This document shows, in pieces, positions 21,559-32,530 of a DNA stretch of 64,000 nt. The notes under the pieces were generated by a model. It was not told the DNA's origin. It searched no databases and was given only the letters and a program-made list of their open reading frames with translations. How positions within the stretch are numbered: position 1 is the stretch's first letter; every line of letters starts with the position of its first letter. The position numbers were made by a program, and so were the translations under genes. Origin of the DNA: Caprella mutica. Lineage: Eukaryota; Arthropoda; Malacostraca; Amphipoda; Caprellidae. The stretch covers positions 124,001-188,000 of the forward strand of contig CANNZV010000916.1 in assembly GCA_947561585.1 (NCBI GenBank), given 5' to 3'.

Positions 21559-21673
21559 GAAGTTTTACGAATCTCATCCCCGTATGTTGGTGAGAGTTTT
21601 AGTGTCTTCGGATCGAGGAAAAAGTATGGAAGAGGCGGGGGAGACCCTGCAGCTTGCCCGTGACGTTTATAAG
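21559..21673 (+). pseudogene. isolated exon resembling ADAL (adenosine deaminase-like)
   Basis: An acceptor (GTTTACAG) is followed by 115 bp open in one frame and a donor (AAG/GTAAAG). The 38 codons read KFYESHPRMLVRVLVSSDRG, then KSMEEAGETLQLARDVYK. As I recall the family, this fits the barrel strand and helix of ADAL/MAPDA-type deaminases, where a VRxLxSxDR segment precedes an ETxxLA helix. No other exon of such a gene was found in the window, so it is called a captured or orphan fragment; a gene with distant exons cannot be excluded. Its 3' end and donor are repeated in the adjoining 31-bp minisatellite. Confidence 0.5.
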
Positions 21674-22025
21674 GTAAAGTTGATTTGCCCTTGACCTTTA
21701 TAAGGGAGAGTTGACTTTCCCTTGACCTTTATAAGGGAGAGTTGACTTTCCCGTGACGTTTATAAGGTAAAGTTGACTTGCCCTTGACCTTTGTAAGGTA
21801 AAATTGATTTGCCCTTGACCTTTATAAGGGAGAGTTGACTTTCCCTTGACCTTTATAAGGGAGAGTTGACTTTCCCTTGACCTTTATAAGGGAGAGTTGA
21901 CTTTCCCTTGACCTTTATAAGGGAGAGTTGACTTTCCCTTGACCTTTATATGGGAGAGTTGACTTTCCCCTGACCTTTATAAGGGAGAGTTGACTTTCCC
22001 TTGACCTTTATAAGGTAAAGTTGGA
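21655..22025 (+). repeat. 31-bp minisatellite grown from an exon-intron junction
   Basis: About 12 units contain TGACCTTTATAAGGGAGAGT and TGACTTTCCCT. The first unit is the end of the ADAL-like exon plus its donor (TGACGTTTATAAG/GTAAAG). Several later units, including the last, keep the GTAAAG donor form; others read GGGAGAG. Confidence 0.88.
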
Positions 22026-22199
22026 TTGCCGTCATTATAGATACACGGAGTTATTTTAAGGTTATTTAGAGAGTTGAACTCTTCTATTTACCTCTTATCA
22101 GGTAATTAGAAACTACTTAGCGTTTGAAAAAGAATAGACGACCACACAGAAAAGAAAAAGAGGATTAAATTGTATAAGAATTAAAATCAATGTTAAATA

Positions 22200-22455
22200 T
22201 TACTTCTAGCTTATTTTCCAAAAAAATTATATCATCTTTTAAGAAGAAATTAAAAATTAATTTCTAGAAAATAACTTTTAAGTCATCTTCTAAAAAATAA
22301 CTTCCAAATCATCTTCTTATAAATCTTCAAAAAGAACTTCAAAGTCATTTTCTATGAAGAACTGGTAAGTCATCTTCTATTAAACTTCTAAATCCTCTTC
22401 TAAAAAACTCCAAATTATCTTCTAAAAGTAATTTCCAAATCATCTTCTAAAAATA
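22200..22455 (+). repeat. degenerate ~26-bp tandem repeat
   Basis: Imperfect units with AAATCATCTTCTAAAAAAT and ACTTCC. AT-rich and variable in length; no coding meaning. Confidence 0.6.
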
Positions 22456-22919
22456 ACAAATTGTATTTATATCGAAGGAAGTATTACACTAATTTTATTG
22501 TATTGTTTAAAATAAATAATTATAATCGCAATTATTGTTTCAGTAAATAAGTTGCAAATAGTTTTCTTTTCCGATCATATTAGAAAAATGTATACAATAA
22601 TTATTATTGTTTATCTTTATTTTTAATTAGTATCCATGATATCGCAGGCACTATGGATACTAATTGTTATTTAATTGAACTGATAACTGAATATCTTCGT
22701 ATCCATTCTACCAGTCAAGCGTATTAGGATATTGTGACGGACAGACAGCCAGAAGCTGTTTCGTTTACTAAGAGATGTTATGCATCTTCCATCATATATC
22801 TAAATAATGTGATTGTTCCAACTGAAAATGAATACGTATAATCAATAAGTTTTAGGATATGAAGAAAATGCATTTAAATACCTAATAACTATTTAATAAA
22901 AGAATATGAACAATCAACT

Positions 22920-23115
22920 CGTATTTCATTTTTCAAACTCTAAGTCACTGACTGAATGTAGATGATTTACCACCATGAATGGTGATACAAAAATAAGATA
23001 AAAGTAAATAGGTTTTCATAATCCTTTTACAACCAGAATCCCATATATTGTCTGGTACGTTACTAATTCTACTGATGACTTACTGCCAAGCTTAACTGCT
23101 ATGGATAACTAAAAT
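22920..23115 (+). mobile_element. family B terminal block B3 with unexpanded slot
   Basis: The block starts CAAACTCTAAGTCACTGACT, passes the palindrome CCACCATGAATGGTGA, and ends GTTACTAATTCTACTGATGA, CTTACTGCCAAGC, GATAACTAAAATATT. Where B4 has a 23-bp array, B3 continues into a single unit-like sequence (CTAGATTGTGATTATTCAAA, about 23173-23192). Confidence 0.7.
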
Positions 23116-23479
23116 ATTTTCATTACTAAAAAATTGAACCTTCTATTGAAATATAACGATTTTGATTAAACTAGATTGTGATTATTCAAATATTCAATGG
23201 TTGAAATAACTATTTCATTATAATATTTATAATTATTGAAATTTATGTTATAGTTAGGTTTAAAGCCCACTTTACCAAATAATTAAATGCTTCAGTTTTC
23301 AAATCATTTTGGTTTAGAGGTAATTTCTTGACAAATTCACAGCGCCTAAAACTTTAGAAAGGACATTCATTAATTCACTGTAATAACAGAGCAGCTCAAT
23401 TTAAATAAAGAAACATTGCAAGATGCAGTCTCAACTGTTTCAAGTTTACTAGGTTCTAAAATACCATACATCAGTTTCA

Positions 23480-23725
23480 TAAACTTGGAAATTTACAACC
23501 CAAAGCGCCAGCAAGCAATTTTTAGATTATCTGCCAACCAGTCAGGTCCCTCCAACCAATCCTTGTGCTCTTCAATAAAAGAAGTTATTTTGTTAGATCG
23601 AGTCAATAAATCAGCAACATTGTACTTGAGAAATAATTAATAGATATGATATTGGCTTTAAACTCTTCTGAAATTACAGATATTTCCTTCAATCTATTAT
23701 TTACGAAAATTTATTTTTTCTAGAG
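23480..23725 (-). pseudogene. BEL/Pao-type retrotransposon pol relic
   Basis: Minus-strand translation in two frames gives FVNNRLKEI, then ISINY, and in the other frame KYNVADLLTRS followed by HKDWLEGPDWLADN and a stop. BEL/Pao polyproteins carry the series FV-NR--EI, then N-ADL-TRG, then GP-WL, in that order after the RNase H region. The relic is frameshifted and truncated at both ends. It is an old, dead insertion unrelated to the young LTR element at 45.8 kb as far as can be seen. Confidence 0.6.
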
Positions 23726-23729
23726 TATA

Positions 23730-24290
23730 ATGATGTGCAGGGGTCCGATAAATTTTCTCCCTGTGATCAAGATTAAATTGAGAAATTCAAAAAGTTTTAT
23801 TGAATTGAAAGATGGCCACTACAAGAATGATATTGATAATAATGTACCCATTCTAATTTTAACTTATCTAAAGTTCTAGCTAAAAAGGTGATGAAATAAA
23901 ATATTAAACAAGAAGTAGAGTCAAGTTACATGGAAGTGTTTCAAAATCAGACTGTCTTAGGCATTGTGAAGAAATTCCTAGATGTCAATGCCAATGAACA
24001 TGTATTTATACCGTATCGAGCGGTAAATAGATACTCTAATAATATAACACCAGAATAATTAATTACAAATATCACAATTAGAAGCTTTGTTGCCTATTAA
24101 TTATTTTCCTTTTTAGGTATATGATGAATAGTGTAAGTTTCGAGTTATCGAACGGCTCCAAATTTTCGATCATGTGAACAATACATACCGGTACAAATTA
24201 TCTTACATTATTATTTCCTTTCATTTCATAGTTCCGAAATCTCAGAAGAAGAATGACAACAATTTATCCAAGTATTTAATATATTTCTTC
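23730..24290. other. intergenic spacer, no gene seen
   Basis: AT-rich. The part near 24050-24200 matches sequence at 28430-28560 in SIRT3 intron 1 (shared AATTACAAATATCACAATTAG type motif), the far side of the B slot. Confidence 0.45.
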
Positions 24291-24294
24291 TACA

Positions 24295-26480
24295 GCTACC
24301 CATCAAAGGCTTAGAGTGTTCAGTACTAATTAGTTACAGGTGTTCGTTGCAAGAAATTGACCATAATAATAATGTTGTATAATAATATAAACTTTTAATA
24401 TATTTTTGAGGTCCTTCCATTAGATCAAATCATATGTTATTGAACAAAGAAAATGTTATCCCAATTAAAACTATCAGTATGAACAGTCAGTACAATATTG
24501 AGTTAAAGTATATTGAATAATTGTGAAAGTCAGACTAGTTCATGAGTTATATTTAACAACCACTTTCCAAGTACTGTAAGTGTCCAATAATTGAGTGGTT
24601 ACCCTAGTCTTCACTTACCTAATTGTGGTACAGTTGGTTGATTGTGTTAACAACCACTTTCTAAGTTTATGTTATTGGGCTATTTTTATTGTCTCAATCA
24701 ATTATATATATTCTGAAGTTTTTAAAGTTTTAGTTTTATTTAATTATTCAGAGTATGTATGTTCATCAATCCAATTCTTTCATTTATTTGGTACCTATTA
24801 AAGTGATGAGCAGCCATTTTACTAAGTGGATTCGTCGTATTCGAAAATAAGATATGAAATTCAATATATTTGGAATTAATCCCTGAATTTACGAGGATAA
24901 TGAAAGTAATAATAAACATAAAATTATACTGAACTAAGTAAGGCACATGAAAATATGGTAATTGCAGTAACCTAAAGCTTCAAAGGACTCAAATTTTAAT
25001 TGCTTTCATTACAATCAAAAATCTAAGTACTAAATAACATTACAATATAATAAATTAGTGATGGATTTACTCAATATACATTACAAGATATATTTGAGGG
25101 GGTATTGGTCTGATAGGGGCTACGTCCAGTCTAGTGATAGACTGATAGGGGGCCACGTCTAGTCTCATGATTTAGAAAATCTTCATCTCAAACCAGAGTC
25201 TATTTATCACTTGTCAAATAACTCGTAGATATGACGACTAGCTACAGGTCTTAGCTGATCTTGTGACTGAAGTAACTTCTCCTGATCTTCCGTAGGATTC
25301 TCTTTCTCCTATTAAGTTTTAAATCCAGTACACCAGGTATAGTTCTAACCGCAATTGGTTAGACCTAATGAAAACAATTATCCTAACCTCACTCTTTCCG
25401 TATTCGCCCAAAAGGCGGTCCTACGCTAACTTATACATTCCGTAACATAATATTCCAATGATTAAACTGACTTGACGGACAGGCCAAACCAAATAAACTT
25501 AAAACTTATTTCGTAGTTCAGAAAAACTAAACCAAAATCTGTCTAAAATGCTACTAAATGCTACTGACTTGGTATTTCTAAACCCTGAGAACAATCATAA
25601 CAAGTCAAATAGGCCAACTGTTTGTTAGTGAAATGTTTAATTGTCAAATAGGTTTATCAAATTATTAACTATCTCTTGAACATTTGTAAGTCTCCATTAA
25701 TTCCCCCAACTCCCTCCCCCACCCACACCTCTCAGCCAGTGACGTCACACTAGTAACCAGGTTACCCAGTATCATTTGGTCAGAGTTTCTGCTACCGAAA
25801 GAACCCACCGGATCCCTGTTAATCAGCACCCGGGGGGTTACGGTCCGAACCTCCTCCGCTATTGACGCGAATGGGTGAACCTGTGGTGGAACCACCGTAA
25901 GTGAATAAAAACAGAGAGCTAGATCAATTTCATATTTTTTTTTCATTTTCATTCCCATTTCAGTGAACTGAAACTTTTCGTAATCAATAGAATAATAATT
26001 ATTTTACATTATAAGACCCGTATAAGTTTTGAGATATTTTCAATCATATAAAAAAATATAAATTTAACATTATAACTGGATATTTAATCATATTTTATAG
26101 TTTTTAAATATTTTTACTGATATTTATTTGATATCCAATCCATGATATCTCCTGATATAATGGATAGCAAGTTAGCAACTAAATTGTCAACCTATCCATT
26201 TTCCCACCTCAAGGGATGTTCCCATTACGAGCAGAGAGTCGATGACATGAACTTCTTCCTGGAACTTCCAGAAATCTAAGGGTAAATTCTCACCGAAGAA
26301 CACAATATCAGGTTTGACCAGACCCTGCGAAATGACAAAAAAAACATTTTTACTATTTGATCCAATGGAAGGACCACAAAAATATATTCATTTCAATCAA
26401 CGAAAAGATACATGCCAATTCATCGCAAATAACACCTGTAAGTAATTAGTACTGAACACTCTAAGCCTTTGATAGGTAAC
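24295..26480. mobile_element. family A terminal blocks (A4) enclosing SIRT3 exons 5-6
   Basis: The left block starts at 24295 (GCTACCCATCAAAGGCTTAG) and the right block ends at 26480 (CTAAGCCTTTGATAGGTAAC). The span, 2186 bp, is close to A1 (2168) and A3 (2078). It contains the last two SIRT3 exons. The right block ends only 15 bp from the donor of SIRT3 exon 4, within intron 4. A stretch inside the left block (24520-24655) matches the RHBDD1 exon 4/intron 4 junction. It could be one element or two separate insertions. Confidence 0.5.
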
Positions 26481-29400
26481 TCTAAATATGTCACCTTGCA
26501 TCCATTTACACCACACCGCTGTACGCCGGACCCATTGAGGATGTTCTCCTTCACCACGTGGGGGTCGTGGGCCCTGTTACAGATCGTGCAGGAAGCAGTG
26601 GAAAAGGACCCATGTGCTTCCAGGAGCTTTTCTGGTTTGATGCCACTAACTGAGAAAAAGAATAGTTTGTTTTTAATTAATCCATTTTAGTAGGTGTTCA
26701 ACGTATGCTTCAGAACCGAAGTCCATATTTGTTGAAGTCAAAAGGAAATTAAGTACAAGGGACAGAAGAAGCGATCAGAAAAGAAAGTGACTCCATGAAA
26801 AAAGTCGCCAGCCACCGTGGGTGACAACCTCATGGATGAAGAAAAGCTACTCTGTGAATTCAGTCATTAATCAAGAAATGTGAAGAATAGGGACACAAGC
26901 AATGGTGGCTGCACTCCCGAATAGAACAGGAAAATGAAGAGGTGACAGTAAATGATGCCTTCGTGCCTATGTACCTAACTCAAAAACATAAAACTTTATA
27001 GATGAAGAGCATAACCCTAGCACTATCCTCTTAAACCGCAAAAAAAATGGTAGTCTAACAAGGAAAGACGACAAAACACAATCCAAATTACAACAGTACA
27101 AGGGCTCAAGAGACGCAAACCCCCTTCTCTTCAAATCAACACATAGGCACAAATTTACTTTATTTATATTTTCTTGACTTACGTCTCTCCAGACCATCTA
27201 TGTTCTGTGTGTACAGTTTGAAGAGTTTTCCTTTATCTTGCAGAAGTCTGATGAAGAAGTGAGTAGCGTTAGGTCTGTAATTAACACCAGGGTACAGGTC
27301 TTGAGCTGGGTAACGAACAGGAATACATAGTTAAGCTATTGTATAAACAAAAACAATTTATACTAATAAAATACACAATAATATCCATACTACCATCTGC
27401 TTGCCAAGCGTATCGTTTGGTTAATGTGACATACTTAATTTTCTGCAAGTGAATAAATTGCAATATATGTAAAAATTAAATTAATTTAATGCTTAATAAA
27501 GTGAATTTAATCAACTCCTAATAATTTTTCAAACTCTAAGTCACTGACCGAATGAAGATGATTTACCACCATGAATGGTGATTCAAAAATTGAATTAAAA
27601 TATGAGCATGCACTAATAACATACAACTCCAAATATTTTCAAATAGGTTACTAATTCTACTGATGACTTACTGCCAAGCTTACCTGCTATGGGTAACTAA
27701 AGTATTAACATTATTAAAAAATAAACCCTAAAAGGATTGTGATTAAGTATACTAGTAAATAAATAGTGATTATACTATCAAATAAATAGTGATTATACTA
27801 GTAAATAAATAGTGATTATACTAGTAAATAAATAGTGATTATACTAGTAAATAAATAGTGATTATAATAGTAAATAAATAGTGATTATACTAGTAAAAAA
27901 ATAGTGATTATACTAGTAAATAAATAGTGATTATACTTGTAAATAAATAATTATACTAGTAAATAAATAGTGATTATAAAAGTAAATAAATAGTGATTAT
28001 ACTAGTAAATAAACAGTGATTATACTTGTAAATAAATAGTAATTATACTAGTAAATAAATAGTGATTATACTTGAAAATAAATAGTAATTATACTAGTAA
28101 ATAAATAGTGATTATACTAGTAAATAAATAGTAATTATACTTGTAAATAAATAGTAATTATACTAGTAAATAAAGTGATTATACTTGTAAATAAATAGTA
28201 ATTATACTAGTAAATAAATAGTGATTATACTAGTAAATAAATAGTGATTATTCTTGTAAATGAATAGTAATTATACTAGTAAATAAATAGTAATTATACT
28301 CGATAGATCGATTATTTAAATATTCAATGTTATAAATGATCACCTTATCTATTATACCGATATGATTATTAAGATTAGTGTTTTAGATAGGTATTCAATT
28401 ATTTCAATATTCTATTGATAACAACATTAATCATTAATTACACTTATCACAATTAGAACGCTTTTTGAATATTAGCTAATTTATTATTTTGAACTTCATT
28501 TGATTAATATACAGTTATAAAATTAGCGGACAGTTCCACGTGTTGCATTTTTTTTCCTCAAAAAAATGAAACAATAATTGTGAGTTAATTTTTTTAATTT
28601 CACTTAATCTTGCAAATTGGAAGGTTAAAATCAGTCTAAAAAAGACAAAGATATTAAAAATTCAAGAGAAACTACACTTAGAGGGGTAGTTTTGACGCAG
28701 AATTAACTGTACGCCAGAACTGCCTAATACAACTGTACTAGGTCTAGTACGCTTTTCTACATTCTGTTCTCACATTCTTGTAGAGAAAAATATGGAGATT
28801 GATTTGAGACAATAAAAAGGAAATGTGGTATTGTACGGTTTCCAACCTAAAACGCCCCTTAACATTTATAGCAAGTGCTCACCAAGCGAAACGAAAGCAC
28901 TCGGGTCCATCATGAAATAGTCAATGTCGAATATAGCCTCTGGGTAAGGTAAGTTGTACTTCTGTAGGTTGTGGTACAGACCACTGCCCTCAGACCTGAA
29001 AAAATACCAGCTGTACTAAAAGAAAAGGGGATCTCTATTTTTTACAATTCTTCTAATTAAAAAATTATCTAATTAATCTAATTCTAAACCAATTTTCCAA
29101 ATTGGTTGACTTAGGTTTTAGTATGTTTATTAGTATTGAAAGGATTGATACAGAATTTTTTCTGTATTAATAATCTAAGAGTTCTGAAATTAGGTAAACA
29201 GAGGTATAGTCTATAGAACTGGTCAAAATAATGAATTTTTTTTAAAAATAATGTAAAGAGGAAGAATTGTTTCACGATATAACATTGGCATATCTGAAAT
29301 TGAAGGTATATTTTAGAAGTTCTTAGAAGTCCCTATTTATCAAACTCTTTTAACTACAATTTTTCCTAATTCGAATATATGAAAAACTAAATGTTTTATT

Positions 29401-30127
29401 ATAGAGCATTTATTTTTCTTCCAAATGAGCCCGGTCATGCCTCTCTATAACAAAACGGACGCGGATATTGAACATCAATCAACCTAAAAAATAAGATTTC
29501 AGGATCTCACTCTAGAAGGATGAGTCATTTAGATCAGCGACATAGTTTCCTCGTACAAAGTCAGTGCGACACTGATTTTTTATTGGAGCCTAGATCGCAG
29601 GGGTGGTTATATTTATCCTAAATCTACTACAGGCAAGCTATGATTGTAATATTTACACAATGTCTTGAAACAGGAGTGTTTTCGGCAAATAATTTTATTG
29701 ACATTTTTGGCTTTTCTGAACGGTATCGATCCCCGTAGGGTAAAGTGATGTACCTGAAATCTGGTATACCAGATGCTGTACTGATGCCTGCTCCTGTCAT
29801 AACCAGAACATTGTTAGCTTCTACCAGAAAAGAAGCTACGGCTTCTAAATCTGTAGAGGAAGAAGTGCTTCTGGTGGAAAATTTAGAGGTGATGCTGGTT
29901 GAAAATTTAAAGTGGCTGCTGGAGTAGGGACAAGTTGACAATTTACCCGTTAATAAGTTAGATGTCGGTATTGTAGTAAAAGAAGTAAAGGATCTACCTT
30001 CTATCAAATTATGGCAGTATCTAGCATGCATCCATCCCTCAAGACAGAGTTGTGTATCCAGTCTACTGCAGTGACTCATTTGTTTGTAAATTTGAAACAT
30101 CTTAAGATTTTGTTTAAACGAAAACAT
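25665..30127 (-). CDS. SIRT3: SIRT3-like NAD-dependent protein deacylase
   Basis: Six exons join in phase to 365 aa: 30127-29754, 28995-28883, 27305-27183, 26649-26495, 26324-26208, 25880-25665. Class I sirtuins remove acyl groups from lysine using NAD+. NAD-binding GAGIS (112-116), SGIPDFR, TQNID (195-199), catalytic His216 in [15 protein letters not shown] and GTSLEVHPFA are all present. [17 protein letters not shown] and the C-terminal GW segment favour SIRT3 over SIRT2. Zinc cysteines are C224, C227, C249, C254; the second pair is spaced C-x4-C rather than the C-x2-C I expect. Residues 1-95 are Ser/Thr-rich with some basic residues and could be a mitochondrial presequence. The start is the first ATG after a splice-acceptor-like AG; Met10 or Met17 are alternatives. 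Introns contain A and B repeat blocks and a 23-bp array. Broken copies of exon 4 lie downstream. Confidence 0.92.
26690..26910 (+). repeat. SINE-like dispersed repeat in SIRT3 intron 3
   Basis: Begins near TAGTAGGTGTTCAACGTATG and includes CAGAACCGAAGTCCATAT, AAGGAAATTAAGTACAAGGG, GTGACTCCATGAAAAAAGTC and AGCTACTCTGTGAATTCAGT. Related copies occur at 32849-33000 (same strand) and, inverted, at 56200-56345, 56690-56930 and 63290-63440. The class is not determined. Confidence 0.6.
27520..27715 (+). mobile_element. family B terminal block B4 in SIRT3 intron 2
   Basis: Same block as B3: CAAACTCTAAGTCACTGACC, CCACCATGAATGGTGA, GTTACTAATTCTACTGATGA, CCTGCTATGGGTAACTAAAG. It is followed directly by the 23-bp array. 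Confidence 0.75.
27735..28305 (+). repeat. 23-bp minisatellite in SIRT3 intron 2, ~25 copies
   Basis: The unit contains AAATAAATAGTGATTATACT. On the opposite strand it is the 16-bp unit of the 21-kb and 58-kb arrays (ATCACTAT + CTAGTATA) with 7 extra bases (TTATTTA) in the middle. It follows block B4 and ends in a segment (GATTATTTAAATATTCAATG) that matches the unexpanded slot of B3. Confidence 0.9.
29862..29933 (-). repeat. 24-bp tandem unit inside SIRT3 exon 1
   Basis: Two to three in-frame copies encode [19 protein letters not shown] sequence, in a low-complexity linker ahead of the catalytic core. The 18.5-kb minisatellite is built from the same unit. Confidence 0.7.
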
Positions 30128-31519
30128 AGCTGGAATTTAAAATAAATATGACACTGGAAAAAAATTGATAAATGGTAATTAACATTAGTATAATTTTTTA
30201 CTATCATTTATTACAATGACATAAGAATAAGTCATATATCTTAATAATTCAATTGCGATAATGCTACTCATTTTAAAAAATCCGATGAAGTTGGGTAAAT
30301 TCCTAACTCACGTTCAAATTTGATTAGGGACCCGAACTAGGAACCGATTAAAATAAATCCTTCCTAGTTCACGTCACTATTTGACTTTTAGACGGAACTA
30401 GGAAGGGGTGTTTTTAAAGTGTTTTTTCTTAAATTGAACTGCCTTTTATCTAACTGAAAAATATCGCACTAAAAATATAAATTGATAAAAAAAAAGGAAA
30501 TATTTGAAAATCAAGAACCAAAAAGGAAGATTCAGCAAATTTAGGAATATTGTTTTGAAAACCAAATAAATTAAGATGCCTGACGTTTAAAAAATTAGAG
30601 AATGGACTACATGCGAAAAGTTCTTCACAGATCACATTTTAATAAAGAAGCAGAAAAATGTGAAAATGAACCAATCCAAATACCCACGTACTAGTTCAAG
30701 TCCCTAAATGAAATAGAGACGCGAACTAGGAGTATACCAAAAGTTTACAGCAATATCAGTATTAATACTAAAGTCATTCAAAATACATTTGGTTTATTTG
30801 TAATACAAAAGTACATTTTCTGCAAGGGAACCCAGGGAATGCAGAAAGTCCATTTGCGCCAGTTCAAACGTTTACTGAACTTAAACAATTATACCAAATC
30901 AAAAAATTATAATATGCGAATAACATCATTATTGTAACAAGTTTGGTATATATATTAAAATCATAATTAAAATTAAAATCATAAAATTAATTTAGTAGGG
31001 GGTTTAACGTCTGCTTTGGAACAGAAGGTAAAATTCCTAACATCAAATAGAAATTAATTATAAGAGAAATCCTCTCAAGAAATTAAAATTTAACCTAGAT
31101 ATATATTAACTAGTGCATTACCCGTCAAAAATTACGGGACTATTTTTACTGATTCAAGTATTTTCTGCATAACCGAATTTACCGTTTTTCTATTTTTTCC
31201 GTGATCTTAAATTTTTCTTTCTCGGATTATTCTATCAAAACTTATGGACTATAAATTAATTCCTGTCAACCCATGTATTTCAGTTATCTAATTTCTATTT
31301 ATGATTCCATACCAACAGATTTTTCATATTTCTGTATTTTCATATTTTATTTTCTCTAAAATTTCGAATTTTCATTTTTATTCCGGATATTCTAGCTATT
31401 GTACATAATCTCAGTTTTTTCTGTAATAATTTTTTTCTATATTCTTAGCATTACTTGAAGATCCCCTCCAATCAACTTTTTTATTGTTTCAATCAAGGAG
31501 GCTATTTTTCTTACGATTT
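30128..31519. other. SIRT3-RHBDD1 intergenic region, no gene seen
   Basis: AT-rich. CTAGGAACCG and GAACTAGGAAGG motifs recur between 30300 and 30410 and again at 30725 as an irregular inverted pair. This is the only candidate regulatory space upstream of SIRT3; no core promoter motif is convincing. Confidence 0.45.
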
Positions 31520-31910
31520 TGCAGTGAGCCCTAAGAAATTTTACATATTTTTTTAAAAAAAATTTTAAGATTTCTATAATCAATACTCTACAATAGCCGT
31601 TTTACTTCCGAGTTGTTAATTTTCAGTCCAAAGATAAAGAATGTACAAAGTTTGCTTTGAATGTCAACTAGGTATGAATAATCAATCCAATATTAAATAA
31701 TTCTGTAAAAGCAATTATATTCTTCAGGAAGTAATTTAAATCTTGAACCAAGTTAAAACATGAATGGTTTGTTTATAAAATAAAAAACAAAGAGTGTACA
31801 AGCTTTTCTACCTTGTCAGATTAGTGTTTCGTACAACTGTTAAACATAGATTATAAAAAACATATGAAAATATACAGTGAACAGAATTTTATGCGGTTTG
31901 CAGATCATTA
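31520..31910. mobile_element. foldback repeat with AGAGTGTACA core (copy 1)
   Basis: Shares order and sequence with 41099-41562: TTTACTTCCGAGTTG-like segment, AAAGAATGTACA, TTGAATGTCAACTAGGTAT, GAATGGTTTGTTTATAAAAT, AACAAAGAGTGTACA, ATGCGGTTTGCAG. Parts are self-complementary (GAATGTACA.. against ..GAGTGTAC). Confidence 0.6.
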
Positions 31911-32344
31911 GTTTTATAAAGTATGAAATAAACTCATTTTTCCCCAGAGCCTGGAGAGAAATTTTAAAGCGTGACAAACTAAAGACAGACAAGACAAAAA
32001 TAGATAGGAAAACTTTTTATATGGTGTGATATTCAATTACCTTCGTATGATATTTACTATGGAAATTAGTAACCAATTACAGGAACTTTTATTTTCCGAT
32101 GGGGAAAGTCAGAACAATTTTCTCTACAATTTGAACTGGCGTAACCCCGGGGTGATTTAGAGTAAAAAAAGATATGTAACTTGTTAGTCACAGCACATTT
32201 ATTATCAATAATCATCTTAATTAACTTATTCATTATTAGTAGCTACCAGGTAAGTTAGGAATTACATAGAGAAATGAGATATAAATTATTCATCTAAATG
32301 TTTTAATTAGTTTGTTCAAGGAAACATTTTACGAGTATTATTTT

Positions 32345-32530
32345 TCTTCTACAGTTACCCATCGAAGGCTTAGAGTGTTCAGTACTAATTACTTACAGGT
32401 GTTCTTTGCAATGAATTGACACTTTAGATTAGCTATATTTATTGCAACAAGTTTATATAATTTTGAAGTCCTTCCATTGGATCAAATCATATGTTATTGA
32501 ACAGAGAAAATGATATCCCAATTAAAATTA
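32345..32530 (+). mobile_element. solo family A left block (A5), downstream of RHBDD1
   Basis: Carries GTTACCCATCGAAGGCTTAG, TCCTTCCATTGGATCAAATC and GAACAGAGAAAATGATATCC. No inverse partner was found, so it is a solo end. It is 190 bp beyond the RHBDD1 stop codon. Confidence 0.7.
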
